The notes: generated from the sequence alone by a model not told the origin. A stretch of 64,000 nt of DNA from Pseudoxanthomonas sp. JBR18 (GCF_028198165.1 NZ_CP116339.1:1495001-1559000); one strand, 5' to 3'. Positions 43,153-52,259 are shown, counted from the stretch's first letter. Translations and numbers: made by a program.

Positions 43153-44487
43153 CTATCGGTCAATAGAACGCAGCCAGGCGCTTGCGATCGCGATGGCGTC
43201 CTGACCGTCATCGATCAGGACATCGGGGGTGAGCCCGCTCGGAAAGGCCTGACCGGTTCGGTCGACGTCCACGGTCGAGGTCAACAGGAGCCCGCTGCCA
43301 TCAGGGAGCGGGAAAAGTCGATTCCCGGTGGAAAGTCCCGCGCTGGGTTTCCCGAAGAAGCGGGTGCCGGGACGCCCTTTGAACGCCGTCGCCACTGCCT
43401 CGCCCGAACTCACCGTGCCTCTCCCAATCAATACAGCCACGGGCATGGCCGTCATGTCGTCGCTGCAGGACGCCACGATCCGATCTTTCCAAGGCATGAG
43501 GTCCCCGTCCGCATCGCGGAAGGCACCGATGTCGCCGCTGCCAAGCAAGGGGAACAGGCCATTCATCATGGGCCACATGTTCCCGCCAGGATTCTGGCGA
43601 AGATCCAGGATCATTCCCGATGACGCCTCCCCCGCCATGTCCTCGAGTCCGCGGCAGACACGGGCGGAAAAGGCGCGGCCGGCGGCAGGGCCCTTCCCCA
43701 TCAGTCCTGGCAGCCGTAGATAGCCGATCTCGCCCAGGACTTTTGCCTCGAGTTCCTGGGTCGGTCGCGCATCGGTCCGATACTGCTTCACCCCGCTCGT
43801 CGTCATTAGGGAACTGTGGCGATCGCCCAACTTTGCCAACACGATGTGGATCCTCGGATAGGCCTCCTGGGCCGGCAGTGCCTTCAGATCGGATGTCAGC
43901 AGTTGGGCACGCTCGGCTTGCCAGTCGACCTTGGCCCGGTTGAGCGCCTTGCTGCCCGTGATGGAGAGCGCCGCGTCCAGCACGTCGTATGCCGAAGCAG
44001 CACTCGTCGATGCCACCTCGTCGCGCAACATGAGCGAAGCCACGTTGAGGCTTCCCACAGCGTCGAGCGTGACACCGAACACCAGCCTCGTTGCGGACAA
44101 CGGGACATACAGGCGAACCTCCCGTCGCTGTGCGCCGTCCTGATGGATCAGGGGGCTGTCGCGCGTGTTTTGAAAATTCAGCGGCTTTCCCGCCTGGTCG
44201 GCGCGAATCCAGATCGCGCCATTGCCCGCACCGCGCTCGACCTGGAGCAGGCCTGAGATGACCATGTCCCGGCCGCGATACGCGGTGGCATCCAACGAGG
44301 TGATGGATCCGGAGAATCCGGATTTGCCGATCTGCGTCGAGACCAGTACAAGGCTTGAGCCCGCGTCATCGAGCACGTCGCCCGAGCCATTGACCTGGGT
44401 CTCCACGCCAAGTGCGCGCCAGACCGTCTGCGCATTGGCCGTGGCATGCACGACGAGCAACATCAACACCCACAGCGCACGCGCCAT
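43153..44487 (-). CDS. Exported S41-family (C-terminal processing-like) serine peptidase
   Basis: A 444-residue protein with a signal peptide (MARALWVLMLLVVHATANA). Residues 25-160 form a beta-rich domain, then comes the S41 peptidase fold: LGDRHSSL, IGYLRLPGL, the GMILDLRQNPGGNMWP core and a TVSSGEAVATAF segment with the catalytic Ser. ATG 44487 is chosen because the signal peptide starts there and AAGGA is 10 bases upstream. It is transcribed alone. Targets unknown. Confidence 0.8.
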   Translation of the reverse strand: MARALWVLMLLVVHATANAQTVWRALGVETQVNGSGDVLDDAGSSLVLVSTQIGKSGFSGSITSLDATAYRGRDMVISGLLQVERGAGNGAIWIRADQAGKPLNFQNTRDSPLIHQDGAQRREVRLYVPLSATRLVFGVTLDAVGSLNVASLMLRDEVASTSAASAYDVLDAALSITGSKALNRAKVDWQAERAQLLTSDLKALPAQEAYPRIHIVLAKLGDRHSSLMTTSGVKQYRTDARPTQELEAKVLGEIGYLRLPGLMGKGPAAGRAFSARVCRGLEDMAGEASSGMILDLRQNPGGNMWPMMNGLFPLLGSGDIGAFRDADGDLMPWKDRIVASCSDDMTAMPVAVLIGRGTVSSGEAVATAFKGRPGTRFFGKPSAGLSTGNRLFPLPDGSGLLLTSTVDVDRTGQAFPSGLTPDVLIDDGQDAIAIASAWLRSIDR

Positions 44488-44823
44488 CGCTCCAACTTCC
44501 TTGTCGTCGGGGAAGGGCATCGTAGGGGCGTTGTTTAGGATTGGCCAGCTTTCAAGGACAGTCCCCGGCGGGGCATCGATGCGCGCGGTGCCTGCGTGGG
44601 CGCGTCGACGAGGCGAGCCGGGTTGCCTCGGTGGAGATCGCGTTAGCGTCGACAAGCGAATGGGAACGTCCCTGACCGCGCACCGCCGTTGACGAGACGC
44701 CTGAGGCTTGTCGGCCGCTAGGGCGTGTGGATCTTGCCGGCGATGGTGCGCGTCCACATGGCCCGGCCGCTGCCGTCAGCGAACTGCGTCAGCGACCGGA
44801 GACCCACCGGCTCAAGGGGCCGA
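44488..44823. other. 336-bp intergenic region
   Basis: This holds the leader of the S41 peptidase gene. No gene is called. On the minus strand a 34-codon open tail directly after the tautomerase (about 44721-44823) ends in a TAG and reads like a short protein C-terminus (FADGSGRAMWTRTIAG), which might be a gene remnant, but it lacks a start and cannot be assigned. Confidence 0.3.
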
Positions 44824-45039
44824 TCAGGACTTGGGCGGCAAGCCCATCTTCTCCAGGGTCAGGGTCTCGTCGGCGCGACCCCAGCCACCGTCGGCGACTT
44901 CGTCGACCAGCACCATGGTGTAGGGGCGGACACCTTCGCCGAAGTATTCGACGAACATGGCGGTGGTGCGGTGGATGATCTCTTCCTTGCGGTCGGCATC
45001 GAGGAGGCCTTCGGGGAACTTGTAGTTGGCAAAGGGCAT
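44824..45039 (-). CDS. 4-oxalocrotonate tautomerase-family protein
   Basis: A 71-residue tautomerase with the mature N-terminal Pro (MPFANYKFPEG). It is of normal length for the 4-OT family. It is the last gene of the LysR-controlled run that includes two SDRs and a DUF1097 membrane protein. Together with 4844-5272 it is the second SDR-plus-tautomerase set in the window. Confidence 0.75.
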   Translation of the reverse strand: MPFANYKFPEGLLDADRKEEIIHRTTAMFVEYFGEGVRPYTMVLVDEVADGGWGRADETLTLEKMGLPPKS

Positions 45040-45139
45040 GGTGGTGAATTCCAAAGAGGGATTAACGGAAATTGCGCATGGATGCCGCCTGTCATGCGCC
45101 CTGCGCGGCCGGCGGCGTGCGCCGCGCAGGGCATGGCGC

Positions 45140-45628
45140 TCAGGCCGCCGTGCTGTTGTTAGGCACACGATGCGGAAGGCTTGCGGCCAACCAGCCGGCG
45201 ATCGAGCCCAGCAGCACCGCTGTGGCCAGTTCCAGCAGCAGTCGCACCGAGGGCGGCTGGTGCGCGGCGAACCAGCAGACCAGGCCGAGGAAGTAAGCCA
45301 ACGGATTGTTCAAAGGCGTCACGCGCGAGGCGGTCAGCACCACCAGCGCGACCACGAACACCACCATCGGCAAGGTGGCCGCGCCCAGTGACGGCACCAG
45401 TGCCGCCAATGCCATGGAGGCCACGACGCCGATCAGGAGGCCCGCCAGCACGCAGCTCAGGTTCGACAGGCCCTGGCGTAGGTTGAGACCGCGCGAGAAG
45501 TAGCCGATCCAGCCGATGAACATCGCCCAGACCGGGACCTCGATCAGCAGCGTGGCCGTGCCGGCGGCGGCCGCGGCGATCGCCGATTCGCCCAAGGTGC
45601 GCGGCAGGCGCTGGGCAGGTGCGGACAT
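45140..45628 (-). CDS. DUF1097 integral membrane protein
   Basis: A 162-residue membrane protein with four or five hydrophobic helices, matching the DUF1097 family of unknown function. The ATG at 45628 shares one base with the stop of the preceding SDR gene (TGATG); a GTG at 45631 is also possible. It belongs to the SDR-SDR-DUF1097-tautomerase run. Confidence 0.7.
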   Translation of the reverse strand: MSAPAQRLPRTLGESAIAAAAAGTATLLIEVPVWAMFIGWIGYFSRGLNLRQGLSNLSCVLAGLLIGVVASMALAALVPSLGAATLPMVVFVVALVVLTASRVTPLNNPLAYFLGLVCWFAAHQPPSVRLLLELATAVLLGSIAGWLAASLPHRVPNNSTAA

Positions 45629-46551
45629 CACGCCACCTCGCGCGGGATCTGTGGGCGCAGCAGATCGCCTAGACCGATACGGCGCAGGAACTCGGCGCGC
45701 ACGCGGTCGGCCACGGCATTGACCACCGCCGCGCCGTCATCGGACGGATCCACGTGCACGCGGAACGGACGCTGCCCCGCCGGCGTGTTGACGATGCCGA
45801 CCATCGCGCTGGCGACCTCGGCCACGTCGCTGTCCGGTGGCTCGGCCGCCGCGAGACCGTCGTTGGCCTGCTGCGCCAGTCCACGCGTGGCGCCTTCGGC
45901 GTACTCGGCCGCGCGTGCGGTGTCGGCCGGTGTCCCGCTGTGGGCGAAGTGGTTGGTGCCCTGGGTGAAGGCGCCCGGGACCAGGATGCTGGTCTCGATG
46001 CCCCAGCGCGCCAGCTCGCTGGCGTAGCTCACCGCCAGCGCATCCATGCCGGCCTTGGCCGCAAAGTAAGGCGCCAGGAACGGCGGCGTGCCGCCGCGGG
46101 TGCTGGAGCTGCCTACCCACAGCAGCAGCCCGCTGCGCTGGCCGCGCAGGTGCGGCAACGCGGCGCGGTTGACCCGCTGGGTGCCCAGCACGTTGACGTC
46201 GTAGAGCTGAGCGTACTGCTCGGGCGTGAAGGCTTCGGCTGGACCGAACACCATGTGCCCGGCGTTGTGGACCAGCACGTCCAGGCGGCCGTGGTCGGCG
46301 ATGACCTGGCCGATGGCGGCATCGGCCGATGCCTGCGATTGCACGTCCAGTTCCAGCGCGCGCAGGTCGACGCCGTGGCGGCTGGCGTGTTCGCGCAACG
46401 CCTGCACCTGCGGCGCGTTGCGGCCGGCGATGTCGCGCATGCTGGCGTAGACGGTATGGCCGGCGGCGGCCAGGGCACGGGCGCCCAGGGCGCCGAAGCC
46501 GCTGGAAGCGCCGGTGATCAGGATGACCTGCTTGTCTTGGTGCGTGTTCAT
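45628..46551 (-). CDS. SDR-family oxidoreductase
   Basis: A 307-residue short-chain dehydrogenase. TGASSGFG lies at residues 14-21, HNAGH in mid-protein and YFAAKAGMDAL provides the catalytic YxxxK. The chain is about 50 residues longer than a minimal SDR, with a C-terminal extension typical of the extended-tail group (PFRVHVDPSDDG). Overlaps the DUF1097 gene by one base. Confidence 0.8.
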   Translation of the reverse strand: MNTHQDKQVILITGASSGFGALGARALAAAGHTVYASMRDIAGRNAPQVQALREHASRHGVDLRALELDVQSQASADAAIGQVIADHGRLDVLVHNAGHMVFGPAEAFTPEQYAQLYDVNVLGTQRVNRAALPHLRGQRSGLLLWVGSSSTRGGTPPFLAPYFAAKAGMDALAVSYASELARWGIETSILVPGAFTQGTNHFAHSGTPADTARAAEYAEGATRGLAQQANDGLAAAEPPDSDVAEVASAMVGIVNTPAGQRPFRVHVDPSDDGAAVVNAVADRVRAEFLRRIGLGDLLRPQIPREVA

Positions 46552-46626
46552 GGCATGGGGACTCCGTCGACGCTGCCTGGCGGCAGCGCCTGTGTGGAAT
46601 GCAGCGGTAGGAAGCGGCGTTGGTGC

Positions 46627-47364
46627 TTAGGCGAAACCGCCGTTGGCGCGCAGCACCTGGGCGTTGACCCAGCTGCCGTCGGTGCCGGCGAGGAAGGCCA
46701 CGACCGCGGCGATGTCCTCCGGCGTGGCCAGGCGCTCCAGCGGCGGCAGCTTGGCCAGCTGGGCGATCTGTTCCTCGCTCTTGCCGGTCAGGAACAACTC
46801 GGTCCCGGTCGGGCCGGGGGCCACGGCATTGACGGTGATGTTGCGGCCGCGCAACTCGTTGGCCAGAACCTTGACCAGGCCTTCCACACCGGCCTTGGTC
46901 GCGATGTACGGGCCGTAGCCAGGGAAGGACTTGGCGATCACGCTGGTGGACAGCGCCACGATGCGTCCCCCCTCGGCCACGTGTTGGGCGGCCTGGGCCA
47001 GCACCAGGAAGGCGCCACGCAGATTGGTGGCGACCATCGCGTCGAACTTGTCCAGGCTCTCGGCCGTGACCGGCGCCATGTCCATCACCCCGGCGCTGTT
47101 GACCACCACATCCACGCGTCCGAAGCGCTCGACGGTCTGCGCGAACAGGGCCTCCACGGCCGCCGCGTCGGCCACATCGGCCTGCACCGCGATGGCCTGG
47201 CCACCGGCGCCGACGATGGCATCCACCGTTTCGGCGGCCTTGGCCGCGTTACCGGCATACCCCACCACCACGTTGAAGCCGTCGGCACCCAGGCGCTGGG
47301 CGATGGCGCGGCCGATGCCGCGGGAGGCGCCGGTGACCAGCGCGGTCTTGTTCGAAGTGCTCAT
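46627..47364 (-). CDS. SDR-family oxidoreductase
   Basis: A 245-residue classical SDR with TGASRGIG (residues 11-18), NSAG, YIATKAGVEGL and PGPTGTELF. ATG 47364 begins the chain naturally. It is divergent from the LysR gene at 47487 and is the first gene of the run to 44824. Closely resembles 3-ketoacyl-ACP reductase-like SDRs involved in carbonyl detoxification; substrate unknown. Confidence 0.85.
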   Translation of the reverse strand: MSTSNKTALVTGASRGIGRAIAQRLGADGFNVVVGYAGNAAKAAETVDAIVGAGGQAIAVQADVADAAAVEALFAQTVERFGRVDVVVNSAGVMDMAPVTAESLDKFDAMVATNLRGAFLVLAQAAQHVAEGGRIVALSTSVIAKSFPGYGPYIATKAGVEGLVKVLANELRGRNITVNAVAPGPTGTELFLTGKSEEQIAQLAKLPPLERLATPEDIAAVVAFLAGTDGSWVNAQVLRANGGFA

Positions 47365-47486
47365 GGCGAAATCCTCATCGTGTGCCGGTCGGGCCGGCGG
47401 GATGGGCACAGTCTGGCCATTGGCCCTGCTTGGATAAACCAGCGGCAGTTGCCAGAACCATTCAATCTGGGACAACAATAGTGCGT

Positions 47487-48383
47487 ATGGACCGCTTCGA
47501 TTCCCTGCACCTGTTCGTCCGCATCGTGGAGCTGGGCAGCTTCACCCGCGCGGCGGCCGAGCTGGACCTGCCCCGGGCCACCGCCACCCATGCGATCAAG
47601 CAGCTGGAGGCCCGCCTGGGCAGCCGCCTACTGGAGCGCACCACGCGCCAGGTGCGCACCACCGTCGATGGGCAGGCCTTCTACGAGCGCTGCGTGCACC
47701 TGCTGGCCGAGCTGGAAGAGGCCGAAGGCGCCGTGCGCAACGTCGCCGCCCGCCCGCGCGGTCAGGTACGCGTGGAGATGCACGGCAGCCACGCGGTGCA
47801 AGTGGTACTGCCGCGCCTGCACGAGTTCCACGCGCGCTATCCGGACATCGCGCTGGTGATCAGCAGCGGCGACCGGCTAGTGGACCTGGTGCGAGAAGGC
47901 GTGGACTGCGCGCTGCGCAGCGGGCCGCTGCGTGACTCCTCCCTGGTGGCCCGGCGCGTGGCCACGCTGCACGAGGTGGTCTGCGCCAGCCCGGCCTACC
48001 TGGCCGAACACGGCACGCCCACCCATCCCGAGCAACTGGCCCAGCACCAGGCGGTGGGCTTCTTCGCGCCCAACCACGACATCGACTATCCGTTTGCGTT
48101 TCTCGTCGACGGCAAGCCGCGCGACTTCCCCATCGGGGGCTGGTTGAAGGTCAACGAGTCGCGCAGCTACGTGGCCGCCGCCGTGCGGGGATACGGGCTG
48201 ATCCAGATCCCGCCACTGGGCGTGGCCGATGAACTGGCCAGCGGCGCACTGGTGCAGGTGCTCGCCGATTGGGCCCCGCCGCCGATTCCCGTGCACCTGC
48301 TGCTGCCCAGCCGCAACCCGCCGCCACGCGTGCGGGTGTTCGTGGATTGGATCACCCAGGTGTATGCCGAGGCGCTGGGCTGA
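47487..48383 (+). CDS. LysR-family transcriptional regulator
   Basis: A 298-residue LysR protein with an N-terminal winged helix (MDRFDSLHLFVRIVELGSFT) and a CrgA/DmlR-type effector domain. It is divergent from the SDR-SDR-DUF1097-tautomerase run and probably represses or activates it. A dyad CCAGA-N9-TCTGG (47452-47470) lies 16 bp before its start and is a possible binding site. A GTG at 47481 is an alternative start. Confidence 0.85.
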   Translation: MDRFDSLHLFVRIVELGSFTRAAAELDLPRATATHAIKQLEARLGSRLLERTTRQVRTTVDGQAFYERCVHLLAELEEAEGAVRNVAARPRGQVRVEMHGSHAVQVVLPRLHEFHARYPDIALVISSGDRLVDLVREGVDCALRSGPLRDSSLVARRVATLHEVVCASPAYLAEHGTPTHPEQLAQHQAVGFFAPNHDIDYPFAFLVDGKPRDFPIGGWLKVNESRSYVAAAVRGYGLIQIPPLGVADELASGALVQVLADWAPPPIPVHLLLPSRNPPPRVRVFVDWITQVYAEALG

Positions 48384-48445
48384 CCGGCGCGTCGTTTGAG
48401 CGCAGAAGCGCACTGCCACGTGCAACGACGCGGCGGCGCCCACGG

Positions 48446-49336
48446 TCAGCGCGTGAGGTTGCGATCCAGGAATTCCAGCATCGCCTTGGCGATCGCATCG
48501 CCGTGCGTCTCGATCGCGAAGTGCCCCGTGTCCAGGAACTGCACCTGCGCCTCGGGGAGATCGCCCTTGAAGGCTTCCGCGCCCGCGGGGACGAAGAACG
48601 GATCATGCTCGCCCCAGATGGCCAGCAACGGCGGCTGGTACTGGCGGAAGTACGCATGCAGCTGCGGGTACTGCTTGACGTTCTCGCCGTAGTTGGCGAG
48701 CAGGTCGATCTGCGGCGCCTCGCCGATGCGGGCGATCGCCGCCGAGGCCAGCTGATACGTTTCCGGCGCGATCAGCGAGGGATCCTTGACCCCTTCCTCG
48801 TACTGCCACCGGATCATCTCGGGCGTGTTGAAGTGGCGAAGCGCCTCGCGGTTTTCGGCGGTCGGGTGCGCCCAGGCGGTGCGCGCATCGGCCCAGCCCT
48901 CGCTCAGACCTACTTCGTAGGCGTTGCCGTTCTGGCTGACGATCGCGGTGATCTTGTCCGGATGCTGCACGGCCAGCCGCCAGCCCACCGGCGCGCCGTA
49001 GTCGAAGACATAGAGGGCATAGCGGTCGACGCCCTTGGCTGCGGTAAAGGCGTCGATGACCGAGGTCAGCCGGTCGAACGTGTAGTCGAAGCGCGTCCCG
49101 GCCGCGACCTCGGTCTGGCCAAAGCCCGGCAGGTCCGGTGCCAGCACGTGATAGCGCTGCGCGAGCACGGGAATCAGGTTGCGGAACATGTAGGACGAGG
49201 CGCCGAAGCCGTGCAGCAGCAGGACAGTGGGCGCGTTCGCAGGTCCGGCCTCGCGATAGAACAGGCGAACGCCCTGCACGTCGAGCGTGTGGTGGTGCAC
49301 CGGAACGGCGGCAGCCAGAGCGGGGGTGATGCTCAT
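48446..49336 (-). CDS. Alpha/beta-fold hydrolase (epoxide hydrolase / haloalkane dehalogenase-like)
   Basis: A 296-residue cytoplasmic hydrolase. It has the oxyanion HGFGASS segment, a nucleophile elbow VFDYGAPVGW with Asp rather than Ser, an acid in EHDPFFVP and a catalytic His in DTGHFAIE. An Asp nucleophile points to epoxide hydrolase or dehalogenase chemistry, not an esterase. AAGGA is 7 bases before ATG 49336. It is divergent from the CGNR regulator, with duplicated operator-like sites between. Confidence 0.8.
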   Translation of the reverse strand: MSITPALAAAVPVHHHTLDVQGVRLFYREAGPANAPTVLLLHGFGASSYMFRNLIPVLAQRYHVLAPDLPGFGQTEVAAGTRFDYTFDRLTSVIDAFTAAKGVDRYALYVFDYGAPVGWRLAVQHPDKITAIVSQNGNAYEVGLSEGWADARTAWAHPTAENREALRHFNTPEMIRWQYEEGVKDPSLIAPETYQLASAAIARIGEAPQIDLLANYGENVKQYPQLHAYFRQYQPPLLAIWGEHDPFFVPAGAEAFKGDLPEAQVQFLDTGHFAIETHGDAIAKAMLEFLDRNLTR

Positions 49337-49365
49337 GAGGAATTCCTTTGCGGATGGGTTGAGAG

Positions 49366-49394
49366 TAACCTTTCAAAATCACTTTTTAAGGTTA
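49366..49394. promoter_or_regulatory. Operator candidate 1: TAACCT-N17-AGGTTA
   Basis: TAACCT (49366-49371) and AGGTTA (49389-49394) form a dyad with 17 bases between. The arms extend to nine matched bases each (AGTAACCTT / AAGGTTACT). The site lies 30 bp upstream of the epoxide-hydrolase-like gene start and is repeated at 49423-49451. Confidence 0.65.
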
Positions 49395-49422
49395 CTTGCC
49401 CGCAGTCTAGGCGTGCCCGTGA

Positions 49423-49451
49423 TAACCTGTCAATCGGTATTTAAGAGGTTA
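49423..49451. promoter_or_regulatory. Operator candidate 2: TAACCT-N17-AGGTTA
   Basis: An exact second copy of the dyad spacing: TAACCT (49423-49428) and AGGTTA (49446-49451), 57 bp from site 1. It ends just before the CGNR gene start (49457), consistent with autoregulation of that gene. Confidence 0.65.
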
Positions 49452-49456
49452 TGTTG

Positions 49457-50053
49457 ATGAGCGAGGCACGACGCGATCCCGCCCCGGGTGAACCGCCGCT
49501 GGTGGGCGATCACTGGGCGATGGATCTGCTCAACACGCAGGTGCGCAGCCAAGGCCAGGACGTCGATCTGTGGCGCACGGGCGCGGACGTGAGCGCATGG
49601 CTGTCGCGCCTGGGGCTCGAAGCCGCCGAGCCGGACGCGCGCGGCCAGGCGGCGTTGCTGACGCAGGCCCGGTCGCTGCGCGCGCTCACGCGCGCACTTG
49701 TCGTCAGCCGCAAGGCGGGCCAGGCCGTGCAGCTCGATGACCTCAACCAGCATCTGCACGCGTACCGCAGCACGCCGCATCTGGCGCACGACATCGACGG
49801 CCACCTCGTGCTGCAGCGACGGGCGGCGGGTGACGATGCAGCGGCACGGCTTGGGCCGGTTGCCGAGTCAGTGGCCACGCTGCTGGTCGAGGGGGATTTC
49901 GCGCTCGTCAAGCAATGCGAGCACCCCGACTGCATCCTCTGGTTCTACGACCGCACCAAGTCGCACAAGCGCCGCTGGTGCAGCATGGCCCAGTGCGGCA
50001 ACCGGCATAAGGCCGCACAATTCAGAAAACGCAACAGCGACACCGCGTCGTAA
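49457..50053 (+). CDS. CGNR zinc-finger transcriptional regulator
   Basis: A 198-residue protein with an N-terminal ABATE-type stress-response domain and a C-terminal CGNR zinc finger: CEHPDC, then RRWCSMAQCGNRHKAAQFRKR. ATG 49457 is preferred to 49451 because GAGG is then 8 bases away. Such regulators often control a divergent detoxification gene, here the epoxide-hydrolase-like enzyme. Ends near the convergent permease gene. Confidence 0.85.
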   Translation: MSEARRDPAPGEPPLVGDHWAMDLLNTQVRSQGQDVDLWRTGADVSAWLSRLGLEAAEPDARGQAALLTQARSLRALTRALVVSRKAGQAVQLDDLNQHLHAYRSTPHLAHDIDGHLVLQRRAAGDDAAARLGPVAESVATLLVEGDFALVKQCEHPDCILWFYDRTKSHKRRWCSMAQCGNRHKAAQFRKRNSDTAS

Positions 50054-50094
50054 CGGCGTCCGTTGCCGCAGCGCGTCAGTCGGTCGACGGCGCC

Positions 50095-51429
50095 TCAGTC
50101 GCCCACGCGCACCTTGCGTCCCAGCGCACGCAAGACGCCGTAGATCAGCACCAACACGAGCAGCGCGACGCCGATGGCGTGCCATTCCTTCGAGGAGAGC
50201 GTGGTGACGATGGCGGCCATCGCGGCCACCGCCAGCAGCGGGATCAGCGGGCCGCCCCACAGCACGAAAGGTTCGCCGCGCTCGCGCAGGTCCAGGCGCT
50301 GCGCCTGCCAGGCGGCGATGGAGACCAGTAGGTAGACCAGGCAGTTGGACCCGCCGGACACCAGCGCCAGCGCATCGAAGCTGCCGCCCAGCGCCAGCGA
50401 CCATGCCAGCAGTGCGTGCACCACCAGCGCCAGCAGCGGCACGCGGTGGCGCGGCGTCACCTTGGCGAAGGCCGAGGGCAGGAAGCCGTCGCGGCCCAGC
50501 GCGAACAACGAGCGCGAAGAGGCCAGCAGGTTGCCCAGCAGGAAGCCGGCCATCGAGACACAGGCCGTGATCAGCAACAGCACCCGCGCTGGTGCCCACA
50601 ACGCCGCGGCGGTCTCGGCCAGCGGCACGCCGCTGTTGGCCAGGGCCGGCCCGAGCAGGCCCTGGCCCACGATCTGCAAGCCCAGGTAAAGCGCCACCAC
50701 CAGCAGGATGGCCACCATCGTCGCGCGCGGCACGTTGCGCGAGGGATCGCGCACTTCACCGGACGGAATCAGCGCGGTCTCCACGCCCGAATAGGCAAAG
50801 ATCACCAGCACCATCGACATGCCCAGCGCGCCCCAGGACGGCACCTCCCCGGGCAGGAAGCTCACCTGGCTCCAGTCCACGAACCAGATCCCGCACGCCA
50901 CCAGGACGAACAGCGGCGTCAGCTTGATCGTGGCCAGCGTGGCGATGGCGCGCGATCCCAGCTTCACCCCGAACGCGTTGAGCGCGAACATCAGCCCATA
51001 GACCGCGGTCAGGAATGCCATGCGTGCGGTCGGCGTGCCCAGCGCAGGGATCAGGTTGGCGACCTGGCTGGACAGGGCCGCGGCCACCCCCGCACTGGAA
51101 GCGACATTGCCGATCCACATCAGGGAGCCGGCGATGAACCCCGCAAAGGGGCCGAACGTGGTGCCCACGTAGGTATACGGCCCGCCGGTGGCGCTGGCGC
51201 GGCTGCCGATGGCGGCAAAGCACAGGGTCACCGGAATGATGGCCAGCGCCCCAGCCAGCAGCGCCAACGGCGCGGCCGCGCCCATCTGCAGCGAGAGGGT
51301 GGCCGGCATGCGGAAGATGCCGCCGCCGATGATGATGTTGATGACCGCCGCAGTCAGGGCGAAGGCGCCCACGGCGCGGATCAGGGCGGCGTCGCCCTGC
51401 AGGGGTTTGGTCGGCGTAGGAGCGGACAT
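50095..51429 (-). CDS. APC-family amino-acid permease
   Basis: A 444-residue inner-membrane transporter of the amino acid-polyamine-organocation family with about 12 hydrophobic helices. The first helix contains the IIGGGIF unwound motif that binds the amino-acid backbone, and GPYTYV and AYSGVE motifs follow. ATG 51429 is used. Closest to LAT-type permeases; substrate unknown. Transcribed alone. Confidence 0.85.
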   Translation of the reverse strand: MSAPTPTKPLQGDAALIRAVGAFALTAAVINIIIGGGIFRMPATLSLQMGAAAPLALLAGALAIIPVTLCFAAIGSRASATGGPYTYVGTTFGPFAGFIAGSLMWIGNVASSAGVAAALSSQVANLIPALGTPTARMAFLTAVYGLMFALNAFGVKLGSRAIATLATIKLTPLFVLVACGIWFVDWSQVSFLPGEVPSWGALGMSMVLVIFAYSGVETALIPSGEVRDPSRNVPRATMVAILLVVALYLGLQIVGQGLLGPALANSGVPLAETAAALWAPARVLLLITACVSMAGFLLGNLLASSRSLFALGRDGFLPSAFAKVTPRHRVPLLALVVHALLAWSLALGGSFDALALVSGGSNCLVYLLVSIAAWQAQRLDLRERGEPFVLWGGPLIPLLAVAAMAAIVTTLSSKEWHAIGVALLVLVLIYGVLRALGRKVRVGD

Positions 51430-51489
51430 GGAGGGCGTGCGAAGAAGGACGCCGCAGCGTCGCACGCGCACGCCGTCGAAGGCGAGCGC

Positions 51490-51760
51490 TCAGGCTTCCA
51501 GCCGGTAGCCCATGCCGTTGATCGAGCGGATCGGGTCGCCGGCCAGGCCGGCCTCGTGCAGGTTGCGCACGTGGCTGTCGACGGTGCGGTCGGTGACGAT
51601 GCGGTGGTCGCCGTCACGCGGCTCCAGCAGAGCTGCGCAGCATGCGGAACTCCGCTGCGGTCAGGTCCAGCGCCTGTGCAGCAATGCGCGGTTGCCGGCG
51701 GACGTCGATAGCCAGGCCACGCACCGGCGGGTCGAGCTGCCCATGGTGGATCGGGCGCGG
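51490..51760 (-). pseudogene. Frameshifted C-terminus of an OmpR-type response regulator
   Basis: Two adjacent minus-strand frames together reproduce a winged-helix DNA-binding domain: LDLTAAEFRML in one (around 51640-51665) and RTVDSHVRNLHEAGLAGDPIRSINGMGYRLEA in pieces of the other, ending at a TGA (51490-51492). A shift near 51635 separates them. The receiver domain and start are absent, so this is a decayed fragment. The call is based on reading both frames; the left boundary is certain and the right one approximate. Confidence 0.65.
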
Positions 51761-51789
51761 CTCTTGTCTGGCCGATGCGCGCTGGCGCA

Positions 51790-51910
51790 CTGGCGTGGAC
51801 CGCGACCTGGACGCAGCGCTCGCTCTACAGCGCCCAGCAGAACCTGATCGGCCAGCGCCTGACCGAAGCCGACAACCGGGTGACGCTGGACGAGGTGCTC
51901 GGCGGCGACG
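51790..51910 (+). pseudogene. Remnant of an RND efflux outer-membrane (NodT-type) protein
   Basis: The plus frame around 51811-51906 reads QRSLYSAQQNLIGQRL and RVTLDEVLGGD, matching the C-terminal end of NodT/OprM-type outer-membrane efflux lipoproteins. No start or remaining barrel and helical-barrel sequence lies upstream. It abuts the response regulator remnant in the opposite orientation. Confidence 0.55.
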
Positions 51911-51953
51911 CCGACGCGCAGGCCGGCGTCTGGCCCAGGCCACGCCGGGCACG

Positions 51954-52066
51954 CCCGACGAGGACGCCGCCTCAATGCTGGTCGGTCGGGCCATCATGGT
52001 GGCTGGAGTCATCGTGTTGATGGTCGCGGCCGCCGTCATGGCGTGGCGGCGGCAGGCAGGCAGGCA
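51954..52066 (+). other. Orphan membrane-helix-like reading frame
   Basis: One open plus-strand stretch encodes a single hydrophobic helix (GRAIMVAGVIVLMVAAAVMAWRR) without an evident start or family. It is probably part of the debris left by rearrangement between the permease and the KAS III operon. Confidence 0.3.
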
Positions 52067-52253
52067 GGGTCATCACCGTGGCGGCCGACGACAACAAGGG
52101 GTGCGGGAACTTCATGGAGGTCTTGCCCGGGGTTGAGGTCCCCGATCCTGGCGGCACACGGTGGATGCGACATCACGCCGGTGTGGCCGCCCTTCGCCCG
52201 AAGCCGCCTCACGGCTGGCGTTCCGGCCCACTGCGGCGAGCGCCCGGGCTCGC

Positions 52254-52259
52254 TATGAT
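52254..52259 (+). promoter_or_regulatory. Candidate -10 box for the six-gene operon
   Basis: TATGAT at 52254-52259 is a good -10 hexamer 30 bp before ATG 52289, predicting a short leader. The -35 region about 17 bp upstream (CTGCGG) is poor, so an activator or a weak promoter is likely. Confidence 0.35.

Noticed and set aside
44721..44823. Minus-strand 34-codon frame after the tautomerase that looks like a protein end
   Set aside because: It lacks a start codon and family match; in GC-rich DNA such short open tails are common.
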